This document shows positions 44,048 through 54,954 of a stretch of DNA of 64,000 nt, one piece after another (the stretch's first letter is position 1; each line of letters begins with the position of its first letter). The position numbers and the translations under genes are program-made. Under the pieces are notes generated by a model that saw nothing but the letters and a program-made list of their open reading frames with translations, did no database searches and was not told the DNA's origin. Origin of the DNA: Nothopassalora personata (lineage: Eukaryota; Ascomycota; Dothideomycetes; Mycosphaerellales; Mycosphaerellaceae); NCBI GenBank assembly GCA_033816765.1, contig CM066296.1, positions 1,178,001-1,242,000 on the forward strand. The letters run 5' to 3'.

Positions 44048-44560
44048 AGAGAAGAAGTATCAGTGGACGATCGAAATCTTCGCAATGATATGGAGGGGAC
44101 AGGACGGGACCTTCGCCTAAAATCATCAGGCAAGGAGGAATCTATGGCCATAAGTAGGTGATGGTGCTGCCGGGTTTCTAGTACATGCCTCTTGCACCAG
44201 ATGCTGTCCATCTCCGGCTGTTCTCCAAGTACGTCAGGTCCTGCATACCTCAGCGGCCAGTGTGTGATGAGGTGAGCATCGTTAGCCTGCGAGCCTCAAC
44301 CGTTGACGTTAGCCCGCATCGTAACCGTGGCCTAGCGCGTGTTATACACTCTCCTTCACTCCATTTTCAGTGGTGCTTTGGCGATTGACACCACGCCACT
44401 TTGGATCCGCGTCTCGCTCAACACCATCTTTTAAACGTCATACTGAATATCCGTCAACAGCTCTTCTCCACCCACGACCAACCATCAAAGATCCTGGACC
44501 ACATCGTAAGTGCTGCAACCAGACATAACCGCAAGACTTTGCTGACAAGACACAGCAAAA

Positions 44561-45158
44561 ATGGCGTTCGAGCTTCTCACCCGCATCCTCATCCTCCTGA
44601 TGGTGGTAACCGTCAACCAAGTCAACGCCAACTAGTCCATCGCTTTCTACGAGTCGTGGAAGCAATGCATCGGCCAAGACAGCGCCAACCGCAACCACTA
44701 CTACGTCTTCACCGGCGATCCAAGGCTCTGGGAGGGTAACCCAACTGTACGCAGGCGAGTCATCCTCGAAGCCTCCGGGCGAAGTGCCACGGCTGACGCA
44801 AACATCAGTGAGTGCTTCAACCCTGGAGACGATCGCGTCCAAGAAGGCATTGACACCAACAAGGACTGCGCCGAGACCTTCGACGGCGGCGCCACCATGC
44901 AAGAGTGCGAACCAAGCATCATCTTCAAACTCAAGGACTGGTCTTGGAGCGTCATATTGCTGGCAGCTCATGCTCCTGGGCTCGATTAGTCCATACGTTG
45001 ACCTGCAGGGCGTCTGTCTGGACTTTAAGAGCGAGCCCATCGGAACATCCGAGTGCTTCAGTGGCGAGCATGAGATGCAGGTTCACGCTCACGACTCCAT
45101 GACCATACTCTTCCTCCTGCGGCTGCTCGGGCACCGGCGACATCTGCAAGCCAAGTAA
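44561..45158 (+). pseudogene. Small secreted cysteine-containing protein gene with stop after the signal peptide
   Basis: The ATG at 44561 opens a 23-residue signal peptide (MAFELLTRILILLMVVTVNQ then VNA), followed one codon later by TAG at 44633-44635. The same frame then stays open to 44989 and encodes a hydrophilic sequence with four cysteines (in the contexts QCIGQD, SECFNPG, KDCAET and QECEPS). A further protein-like stretch with two cysteines (GVCLDFK, SECFSGE) follows in another frame to 45158, perhaps through an intron or a second break. The stop could come from CAG by a C-to-T change. Size and composition suggest a secreted effector-like or cell-surface protein of unknown function. 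I see no homologue. Confidence 0.5.
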
Positions 45159-46544
45159 CTCATATATCGATCGAAGAGAGACCTCCATAAGGGATGAGAA
45201 GTCTCGCATGGCGTCAGCTCAATCAAAAACGTAAGATGAGGCAGCTAATTCACCTGGGAATGTCGCAGTCGCACAGCTGCTCAATCCCATGACCGGACTT
45301 GCCAAGTAGCGCCGCCTCACACACGTGGAATCCCTCCACGCACCTCTCATATGAGTTTTCGACTACTTTCAGTATAGCCTTCGAACACACCGCTCAGGAT
45401 CGTCGTTGTTGGATCATCTCGACCGCGGATGAAAGTATCCACCAAGACGAGTTGACCCGGCTTCAGTGCAACGGCATCTGGACCTTGTTGTATAAAGGGT
45501 TTGGTGAACAACTTGATTGACTTGATTGTTGTTGCTATCTACAAGTGAATGAGCGTGCCTTTATATACCCTTCTGCGCCAAGATGGACGCGTAAGCATCG
45601 AATCACATGGAGCGTGAGTGAATGCTATAGAACCCACTAGCAAACTTTATTACGTAGAGGAATCCCATATGCTACGTACGCTGCTGCCTTCGGGTGGCGA
45701 CGGCTAAATTCAACAGACCTATAACGGTGATTGAATTCGAGCGACTGCACTGGCACCCTATTACTAGAGGTGTGGCTAGAGGATACTGTCGTTTGCCTGA
45801 GTAGATCTCGTGGGAGTAGTTCAGGATATTGGCACACGATGGCGCTGCCCGATGTGTGTTGTGGTGGTGGTGGTGGTGGTGGTGGGAGGTCTTTGGCCTT
45901 CATCCGCTATGAGCTCTCACCAGCCTGCGCGCTTCGGGCGGCAGTATCGTACCTCAGGTGCCTCGTCACTAGCGTCCAAGACCGAAGCTCGCGGCGTCGC
46001 TGGTAATGAGGACTTCCCGGTCTTCAGCATGGTGACGTCTTGACTTCTCCAAAAGCCGACAAATGTACCAGTCTTGCGTCCATCGAGCAACATACACATC
46101 ATGCTGCGCGTGTAGATCGCACAAGATCGTACGGGCATGGCAGCAAGCTGGGTTCTGAGATGGGATGATGCTGGAGTTTAGGTCTTGTGCGCCTTGGAAA
46201 TTGGCGCGCTGAGTGCGACGCATGTGTTCGTTCGCGGCTTTGTGGCATGTGGCATGTGGCATGGCACAACTACCAGGAGATGTGGAAAGTCTCCGGATCA
46301 TCGTGCAACGTTATGATGTCGTGGGTTTCCGACAGTGGCGAAGCATTTGCCTGCTTGGCATTTCGTGTTCATAGGTTGGAGTGGAACATCTGCGATTATG
46401 CTTTGCGCAATGGTTCTGCGCTTCCTTGGTCCAATGCATTCTCGATGTGAGATCATTTACGAGACGGCTTCCAGTACTAAGTATTCCTACAATGCTCATT
46501 TTGACAAGCATGCCGTACCATGTCTACGCGCTTTCACCTCCACT
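45159..46544. other. Intergenic region with a (TGG)8 microsatellite
   Basis: The region has no gene I can support. A perfect TGG trinucleotide run lies at 45862-45885. Short frames on both strands lack recognisable motifs. Confidence 0.5.
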
Positions 46545-48690
46545 TCATGCCATGGCAACATACCTCTTAAGATCAGCCTCATTCTTCAAACACAACCTCC
46601 CATCCTCATTCGACAGTCCGTCCTCGTTCCTCACCTCCCAGACCTCACTTCCTACCGCCGTCGCTGCCCAAAACAAATCTCTCGGATCCCACTTCTTCTT
46701 CAACTCCGCCAGCCTGGGATACTTCCCGCCCCAAAACGCCCACTGAAAATTCGGCTCGTTGCGATCAGCTTCATTGAGGTATGCACCAGCACCAGGGCTC
46801 AGCTCTCGCCATCTATCCATGATATTCTCCTCGAAGTCCGTACGTTTCGCATTCTGGACCACTGGCGAATCGGAGTTGGACCAGAAGCGGATGGTTTGAA
46901 AGTGAGAGACGGTGTTGTGCCAAGCAGGGTTGATGGCTGTATTTTGGCCTACGTCGGGATCTGGGCGGGGGGCGAAGTTGTATGCGATGATAGCATGGCC
47001 CGCATCGATGGTGGCTTTTTGTGCTTCGAAGGTGGCGTTCAGGATCGTTTCGTTGTCCCAATTTCGTCGGGGCCAGAGGCGAGAGCCGTCGGCGGAAGAA
47101 ATCCAGGGTGGAAGCGGCGTCAGTGGGTAGGCGAAGCGCCAAGCGTCGTAGTAGACGTCAAAGTGCTTTGAGGTGATTTTGAGGTTCAGCCCGAGGGCTT
47201 TTAAGTCCGAAAGGAATGGCGAGAGCTTGGTCTGAGCTTCGTCCAAGGTCATGTTCGGTCCTACCAGGGCCGCCATCTGAAAGTTGAACACGCCTGGGGT
47301 TCCGGCGGGTAGGATGAAGTAATTCGAGTGCAGACCAGCATCAGCATGTTCGGGGAAGTAACCGAGGTACGTTCGGTAGGCAGCCCAAAAGGTCTCGTTG
47401 CTGATGTTACCATTCGTGTAAGACCAGTTGAATACCGCTGTGCCTTTGGGCAGTTCAGGGCGTGCTTTGACAGTGACTGACACCACGACTCCCCAGGTGC
47501 TGCCGCCACCGCCACGTAAAGCCCAAAAGAGATCCGAGTTTTCAACTTCGTTTGCAGTCACGAATCTGCCATCTGCCGTGACCACGTCGAAGCTGAGAGC
47601 GCCCTCAGCTGCCATGCCGTAGACTGATGAAAGTGGGCTATGACCGCCTCCTTGTATGTAGCCGCCAAAGACGCCGACATTCTCGCACTCACCGCCGACA
47701 AGCACCACGCCTTGGTCTCGTGCCGCCTGGTACATTTCGATCCCAAGTACGCCAGAACCAGCCTTGAAAGCTGGCCCAGAATAGTCCGTCGTGGTAGAAT
47801 TGTATGAGGGAATGAAAGCAATATCTCTAAGGTTATGGGTCCATATGCTCAACGAGCCCGCGCCGGTGGACTTGCCTAGGGAGGCGTCAGTTACATTGAT
47901 GAATGTCGTCGGAAAGCGTTGCCGGCAACCTACCCATGTAATCATGTCCAGTATTCTTGATGACCAAGCGAACACCTGTGTTGCGAGCAAAGTTGACAGC
48001 AGCTTGTACATCTGAGACTGTCGAAATATTGGCGACGTAGGACGGGTAACCGCCTTGCGTGCAATTGCCATAGTTCCAGCCATCGGACCACAAAGCAGGA
48101 GGCATGCATGTTGTGCCTTGCCAGACCTGCTGAAGTAACTCGATGGGATCGTCGAGCCTTTGATGAGGTTAACGTCAGGAATGACAGCCAGGACTTCGTA
48201 GCTTACTGTGTATATGAATCAAACCAGTTCTGGGTTACAGCTTCACACGCCGAGTCGTCGTGTTGGCTGGTGCCGTTAAAGTAGCAGACGCTTGCAAGAG
48301 GAGTAGGCGTGATCAGCCGACCATCGACGACCTGATCCAACGCTTGCCATGCTGAAGCGTCCGGCCAATCGTTGTCACCAGGAAAGACTTTGCAGTCGCT
48401 GCTTTGCGACTTCACCTTGCCTGTACTATTGTCGTTGGTGCCTGCGCGACCTATGTCAGCAGGTTTTCATTGATGTTGCATCTTTCGCTGATACCTGACG
48501 CAAAGAGAGCTGCTTTGCCGGGGGCAAGGCCGTTCAGGCTGGCATCGGACAGTTGGTTCTCTTCGAACGGAAGCAAGGGCACTGAGTTGGCAGCGGGTGT
48601 CAATGTTGTGACAGCACTCGTTGCGTGAGCCAACAACAAGCATGCCAGCGGCGACAGAGCACCCATGTGGAAACGGCTTGTTGGCGCCAT
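46545..48690 (-). CDS. Secreted FAD-dependent oxidase, berberine-bridge (BBE) type
   Basis: Four exons on the minus strand (48690-48495, 48441-48207, 48157-47934, 47875-46545), with GT-AG introns of 53, 49 and 58 nt, give 661 residues. The N-terminus (MAPTSRFHMGALSPLACLLL and on) is a signal peptide. The FAD-binding PCMH domain includes IKNTGHDYMG, with the histidine that usually bonds FAD, and GGECENVGVFGGY...GGGHSPLSSVYG, whose cysteine is at the place of the second covalent bond in bicovalent flavoproteins. The end (NEADRNEPNFQWAFWGGKYPRL, then KKKWDPRDLFWA) is the BBE domain. Relatives oxidise carbohydrates or secondary-metabolite precursors with O2, releasing H2O2. The substrate is unknown, and there is no metabolite cluster around it. 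Confidence 0.93.
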
Positions 48691-49853
48691 GGCACATGTA
48701 AGGCGACTCTTCACGAGAGAAGCCTGCCTCCTGGACTGGACAGGGCGATTCTGCAATATATGCTGCGAGATGCACTTTTCCGGAGAGAGACCTCGCTACC
48801 ACGTGGCCGCCAGTTCATGAGCTGCCTCATACGCACATCCAACATCCATCAGCGCGGAGCCGCAATTCATATGATGCTCTTCCGTACGCGAGATCTGCAT
48901 GGAGTGGTCGGAATTCACTATCCATGGTACTATGACTGGCTGGCGCCCCCGCATTCCAGGAGATAGCCACAGGCCGAGAGCATCGCTCCTCGGAGCTGAG
49001 ACATGTTGCCCATAGAGTATACCGCACTTTACGACGACAGCCATAATGCCGGCCTTCTGCCAGCGTGAGAAGTCGTCGGAAAATTGTTGCCATTGCTGAA
49101 CTGGGCAGCCAGATCCTGCGACTTCGTGAAGCGATCAATGTCGAGAGCGGGTTGTGGGATGACGGCGTTGTTTTTGAAACTGCCACAATCTTCTGTCTCG
49201 TGGATCAGACGGCTGGCATTCAAGGCCGAAGGTGTCGGTCGGACTCCGCAAAAGAGCTCTGCAACCTCAGGCACCCAAGTTCTCGTCTCAAGCCGCCTGC
49301 TCTGCTGGGTAGCGGATAGATGTTCAAAGCTTCTGACATCTCGTTGGCAACGCATGTAAGCGAGACTCCGCTAGGAGGAAGAGGAGCCAGCCATGTAAGC
49401 TTCGTGGTATGCGAACAGGTGTAGAAATAAGTCTAATCTCAGCACGCGCTCGCTTCTGCTACACGAGATGATCTGATAGATGGCTCTACAATCCCCTACG
49501 ACAACCTCTCCCTCCACTACTCCGAAACGCATCGACGACATCGTCACCGTCTACAACGATTGGCGCCTTCCCGGTGGTGATAGAGCCTATCAAGCATGTG
49601 ACAGCCGATGTAGGTGAATAGTGTTAGTGTAGGTTAGACCGAACCTTGCACCGTGGAGTCCACGTTGCATGACGTTATCGATTCGCTTCCTTGACTTTCG
49701 GCTTCTCTCCATTGGCCACAATCAGATGTCTCGACAGGACATCTGTTTCTGCTTACTGGACTGCACACATCGAAACCCGCCTACGAGATACCTCTTCACT
49801 GAGCGTGTCCATCACCACAGCAAGGCTTTGACCCCGAACGGAAACCCATCACC
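48691..49853. other. Intergenic region; possible 45-codon frame
   Basis: No gene is firmly seen. A short plus-strand frame at 49480-49617 starts with ATG and reads RIDDIVTVYNDWRLPGGDRAY near its end. It looks more protein-like than its surroundings and may be a fragment or a tiny gene. Confidence 0.35.
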
Positions 49854-51692
49854 ATGGCATCTAAGCAGGCAGTATCACGAACAGCAGCCAAAGCCGTACC
49901 ACGAGGGCAGCGAGCTTCATCGAGCAGAGCGACTTTGCTCGCCCAACAAGCGGCAGCAACGCGAGTCGCGAGCTCACCATATCCAGCCCGAGCACAACGG
50001 CAACAGCAACAGCTTGCACGGTCCGTCTATGCAGTAGCATTTGCTGGTGCTTTGGCGACTTTGTCCCAATATTACATCAACAATGGCAGCTTCCTTCGGC
50101 AGACGCACGCAGAAGCACCGCCGAAGGACGATGACGAGAATCCAGTCATCTTTGAGCAGTCGCGGAAGAAGGCGGGAGCGAGCAAAGAGGAGAACCGAGA
50201 TATGATCTCAAGCCAGCATCTGCAGGTCAAGCGATCATGGGAGTCGCCTGGTGTTTATGCATGGGGAAGCAATACTGGACGAGTGGTTGCGCCGGATAGC
50301 ACAGAAAACGTCATCAAGACGCCCAGACGGATACCCTTCTTTGACAACAAACTGCTGCGAGACGTCAAGTTGGACCGGAACTTTGGTGCAGCGATCGACG
50401 AGAAGGGGAACCTGTTGCAGTGGGGCACTGGGTACGCTCCAGATGTCAAGGAACCGGTCATAACTTTGAAGGGAAAGAATCTTATCGCGTTGTCGATATC
50501 CAAGGATCGCATCCTGGGGCTCGCGGGGAACGGCAAAGTGTACAGCATACCAGTGTCGCAGGAAGATCAACAAAGTGGCACAAAAGTCTCGGAGTCGAGT
50601 TGGATACCCTTCTGGAATGGACGCAGCAGCATAGCGTACCGCGATCTGACACCGAAGGACTTTGGATACAGTGAGAAGGTCACCGCGATTGCAGGTGGGC
50701 TGGAGCATGCATTGATGCTCACCTCGAAGGGTCGCGTCTTTTCCGCTGCATCGGCATCGGACAGCTTTCCATCACGAGGGCAGTTGGGAGTACCTGGACT
50801 CACATGGACAAGCAGGCCTGAGGGTGCTTTCGATCAACCTCATGAGCTGACTACACTACGCGGTTTCCCAATCATCAAGCTAGCGTGCGGCGACTATCAC
50901 TCCCTGGTGCTCGACAAAGAAGGACGGGTCTTTGCCTGGGGTGACAACTCATCTGGTCAGCTTGGCTTCGACTATAACCCAGAGTCGAGCATAATCGACA
51001 CGCCATCGCTCTTACCGACTGGCAAGCTGTACTCTGGATCCTCGCAACAACCAAAGATTACCCACATCGCTGCTGGTGGTAGCAATTCATACATTACCGT
51101 AGATGCCACTCGCGTGCCTTCGAACAAGGACGATCCCAACGACCCACGCGTGAAGATGCAAGTCGGTCGTGTCACAGCTGACACGTTTGCTTTCGGTTCT
51201 GGAATTCAAGGTAACCTCGCAAACAATCGATGGACCCATGTCCAATCCACACCCACCAAAATCCCATCCCTTTCCGGCCTCTTCGAGTACGACGAAATCA
51301 CCAACCAAACCGTACCCATCCGCCTTTCACACCTTTCAGTCGGCCAAACCCACGCCTCAGCCATTATGAAGAACATCACATACACCGCAGCATCAGCGAC
51401 CACTAGTAGCGACGACACGAATTGGGGCGCCGATGTTGTATTTTGGGGTGGCAACGAGCACTACCAGCTAGGAACTGGAAAGAGGAACAATGTTGCACAG
51501 CCAGTATACATTCAGCCTTTGGACATGGATGCTGAGGTGACGAGGGCGAAGAAGAGCACCGGGAGCAAGGAAGAGCACAGATTCCACATTACCCCTCGAG
51601 CGACTGCGACACTTGGCGATGGACGCAAAGTCAGCGTGGAGCAGAGGATAGAGTGTGGGCGAAATGTTACTGCTGTCTACTCAGGGACGTAG
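49854..51692 (+). CDS. FMP25: RCC1-repeat mitochondrial inner-membrane protein Fmp25
   Basis: The intronless frame encodes 612 residues. The Arg/Ser/Ala-rich N-terminus is a mitochondrial presequence. It is followed by a predicted membrane segment (SVYAVAFAGALATLSQYYI, about residues 61-79). The rest carries RCC1-type beta-propeller repeats, recognisable at GVYAWGSNTGRV, LLQWGTG, GGLEHALMLTSKGRVFS, CGDYHSLVLDKEGRVFAWGDNSSGQLG, AAGGSNSYI and VVFWGGNEHYQLGTG. Yeast Fmp25 is a mitochondrial inner-membrane protein linked to complex III assembly, and the ascomycete orthologues share this layout. The start at 49854 (ACCATGGCA) has a good context and gives the presequence. Confidence 0.9.
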   Translation: MASKQAVSRTAAKAVPRGQRASSSRATLLAQQAAATRVASSPYPARAQRQQQQLARSVYAVAFAGALATLSQYYINNGSFLRQTHAEAPPKDDDENPVIFEQSRKKAGASKEENRDMISSQHLQVKRSWESPGVYAWGSNTGRVVAPDSTENVIKTPRRIPFFDNKLLRDVKLDRNFGAAIDEKGNLLQWGTGYAPDVKEPVITLKGKNLIALSISKDRILGLAGNGKVYSIPVSQEDQQSGTKVSESSWIPFWNGRSSIAYRDLTPKDFGYSEKVTAIAGGLEHALMLTSKGRVFSAASASDSFPSRGQLGVPGLTWTSRPEGAFDQPHELTTLRGFPIIKLACGDYHSLVLDKEGRVFAWGDNSSGQLGFDYNPESSIIDTPSLLPTGKLYSGSSQQPKITHIAAGGSNSYITVDATRVPSNKDDPNDPRVKMQVGRVTADTFAFGSGIQGNLANNRWTHVQSTPTKIPSLSGLFEYDEITNQTVPIRLSHLSVGQTHASAIMKNITYTAASATTSSDDTNWGADVVFWGGNEHYQLGTGKRNNVAQPVYIQPLDMDAEVTRAKKSTGSKEEHRFHITPRATATLGDGRKVSVEQRIECGRNVTAVYSGT

Positions 51693-52545
51693 CGTGTCAC
51701 GACGTCGCTGCGTGCAGCAAGCGTGGCCACGTAGGAAAGTCTGGCAAATTAGCGAATGATGTGCGGATCCGGGTATGTACATAATAGTTGACGGGCACGA
51801 TGAAACTAAGCTCAAGATATGGGTCAGCCGCCCAAGTTCAACAACCCCGGTATCAATTCCTGCCACAGGGACGGACAATTCGATTGCCAACATACCTGCA
51901 GCATTGCGGCTGCGCTTGCAGCTCTACTTGCCATCAGGAACCATGGCTTTGTGCATTGCATTAGCTGTTTGCTGGCTACACTATCGGTCAGACCTATATC
52001 AGCACGCCGATGGCCATGAAGCATACGCACTTGCTGAACCATCATGAAACGATCAAATCCCTGGCACACCGATGTTCAGCTGTATATCATATCCTTTCGC
52101 AACAACCATATACACCATAATCAACGCCACATATACGTTATGAACAAGAACACATACGACTCGACCCTTTCGTCTCGGCGACATAGCACACTGAGCGCGG
52201 TTCTGTGGATGAACGGCGCTGCCTGGGGCTGCTTCTTCAGGACGAGGCGAGACCGACTCATCGAAACCCGGTTCCCTGACAGCAAAGACAAAGCTCCGGA
52301 CAATGTTCAAGGCGATCTTGTCGGCTCATTTCGTTAGTACAGGAGCGCATACATGAATGCTGCAACCAAGCCCTGTCACCAGCCACCTCGACCGCGACCA
52401 CTCTCTCAACCCACCAACCAGTCCCGCTCCACTCGTAGACTGCCAGATGGTAATTCTGAGTCGAAACATACCTGCCCTGTACCCGGAAGCACAACAACCT
52501 GTCCAAGCGTGTAGACTCTCCACAATCATCTTCGAAACGCGCCCC
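51693..52545. other. Intergenic region, no gene seen
   Basis: There are only short overlapping frames on both strands. It probably holds the FMP25 3' untranslated region. Confidence 0.5.
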
Positions 52546-53008
52546 ATCGACGGCTTCCGTTGTCGACACTCCGGCTGCGGTGCTGGGCCCTACTCTTCCC
52601 GAGAATCTTTGCCGCCAGAATGTTCGGAGCCTGCACGAGAACCTCGGCGGCTTTTGGTGCACTGTTGAGGGCTGCAACGTCCACAGAAGCAGGTATGGTC
52701 CGACACGTCCGCGATGTGCACGAACTTGCGGACGGCTATACTTGTCAAGTTGAAGGGTGGGCCGATGGGCTTTGGTTAACTTGGTGCACGATGTTGTAGT
52801 ATGTCCGCGATGTATACGAGGACCAAGGTAGCGGTCGAAGCGGTAGGAGCGGTGGAGGAGATGGAAGTGGAAGCAGTGCAGGAAATGGAGGTGGTCAAGG
52901 CGTTGGGCCTTGGCCGACATTTAGTGGGCTGATGAACTACAGGAGGGCTTCCTCCAATGGGGAGAAGATCTGGAAAAGCTCGCTGGCCCAGATGGCGGAT
53001 GGTGAATA
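52546..53008 (+). pseudogene. C2H2 zinc-finger gene fragment, frameshifted
   Basis: Plus-strand zinc-finger-like pieces occur in different frames: FRCRHSGCGAGPYSSRESL (about 52552-52610), FWCTVEGCNVHRSR (about 52650-52690) and MVRHVRDVHELADGYTC (about 52693-52745). A Gly/Ser-rich tail ends at a TAG near 53006-53008. The pieces are in the order expected for ascomycete proteins in which such fingers follow one another. The frame changes indicate decay. A long minus-strand frame over the same bases (52258-52920) is judged to be its shadow. Confidence 0.4.
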
Positions 53009-54954
53009 GATCGGAGCTAGAGGCGATGAGGCAGAAAGAAAGTTACTTGCGGCAGAGGGGATTAGAATGAAGGCTTGAGAATGAATTAAGATGGGAATTG
53101 CGTAGCACTGTTGTTTAACGCTCTTTTTCAGTCTTGTCATACGCGCGATGATAGAGAATCGTGTCTACGATCAGGATGAAATCTCTCCGCACGGGCTGAG
53201 ACCTGTCCTACGGAATGGCAAGCCTCTTCTGTCGTTCATACTGATCTCTGCACCTCCGTGCCTAGCTCTTCCATCTTCCAGCGATGCAGCGTACTTCACT
53301 GTATACTGCTATACGGCAGTTCCGTAATGCTGCAAGAAATGCTTATCTCAGGACCATGAACTCAATGTCAGGGCCATTTACGATAGCAAAATGAATCCTC
53401 TCCTTCTAAACAGCCACTGACCATGGCATCGTTCAGCATCAGAGCCTGAGCGCGTGGAGCTGTATAAGACATCATTCTCTGATTGCCTGCTTCCCAGCGT
53501 TTCTTTGAACGATTATAGACCTCTGAGACATCGCGAGGAGGGTAGTCGGTAGTCCTCAAGCTGCTCAACGTCTCGATGTCTCATGTGTCTGGACTACTTA
53601 CTATAGACCAGAACCTAGGTTCATCGGATCAGAAAAAACTATAGTAGCGACAAGTACTCGGCAGATATGCTACTGCCGTGCGCGGCGTGTGCGGTTCTAC
53701 GTCGTCACGCGAAGTCAAAGCGGGGCTTGGCAGCCACATGCAAGTTGTACTTGTTGCCGGAAGACAACACTCAGCCACAGTTCCTGAAGGCAAAAAGGGA
53801 CATGGCCCCGAGACTCCGCGTCCTCAAAGGCTCCGGCACGTAAAGAACGACACTGGTTCGGCTGAATTTCAGTGGCTGGAAGCTAGGAGACTCCGTGTCC
53901 TTTCGATGATTGTGCTATTTCGTGTAAAATTAGTCGAAGTGGAAAGGAAATTACCACGATCAGACAAGGCTCAGATATAGATCAGATCACACACTGCTAC
54001 CAGATAGCACTACGAGCAGATTAGCAAAAAAATAAAATAAAAAAATAACGCCCTCCGGCTCAATAGCCAGCAGTGAAGAAACTACGCGAAGATGGCTGCA
54101 TGCCACCCGTTCAACTCTGTACTCTGCTGCTGCTGCTGGGCGCCAAGAGATCATCAAGGGACGTTGAATCAGCTCCATTATGTATATATAGCATGTGTTC
54201 AACCTTGACCGGATAAGCCGTTGCAAGAAAGCCATAGGTGCTCACCATGAGCATCGCGATGGTGTCCTAATGGTGCTATCACACATACGAAAAATCTGCA
54301 GTCCGTCCGACTAGATCAAAAGAACAAGCGACCGCCTGCCCTGCACTTAAAGCAGCACCCCCCAGTCTTCAGGGATGGGGAGGGATACGAAAGTCTCTTG
54401 TCTCTTTGCTTTCCAGTTAGTTGCCTGGCTCGAAAGACGGGAAGGGAGAGGAAGCGCTGTTTGGCAATCAGCGTGCAGTGCAGACTTCTAGAACTGTTGG
54501 ACAATTCGATGCTGCAAAGGAGCGCGCTCGCTCGCTCGCTCGAAGAAGCTTCCACCTCTCTATCTCTCTCTCTCTCTCTCGCTTCTCCTTGCGACCTGGA
54601 GCAAACCATGATGCTTCAAAGTCCATTTCAAGAACGATGGCGTTGCAAACTCGATGCAGCTGCCGAAAGAAGCTGTATCACAGATTACAGGACTGGAGTA
54701 TGTCAGCCTCGAAGTCAATCGAGGAGCCCAGCATCTGTCCGCTGTGTGGAGAATGCCGTGTTGTGAACTGCCAGCAGGCTGACTCCGATACTGGCAGCTG
54801 CGGGACTGGAGAAGTAAGCGGAATGCTGAGAAATCTTGCTTGAAGTAGCGCACTATGCACTGTACACGACATTACATATCAGGAGAAGCTCCATCCTCTC
54901 TGCGGCGAGGAGAGCGCATAGACTCTGCTGTCCACCTGGGGACGATTTCAATTT
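53009..54954. other. Long gene-poor region with simple repeats
   Basis: I see no supported gene in about 1.9 kb. There is an A/T-rich homopurine run at about 54024-54048, a GCTC run at 54527-54542 and a TC dinucleotide run at 54562-54580. A frame ending at 54843 contains RCSCRKKL and CPLCGEC, which is suggestive of a zinc site but not enough to call a gene. Confidence 0.45.

Noticed and set aside
44438..45040. Minus-strand frame of 200 codons
   Set aside because: It is the complement of the signal-peptide-bearing plus-strand gene and has no motif of its own.
52258..52920. Minus-strand frame of 220 codons
   Set aside because: It lies opposite clear zinc-finger-like pieces on the plus strand, and its composition is that of a shadow frame.
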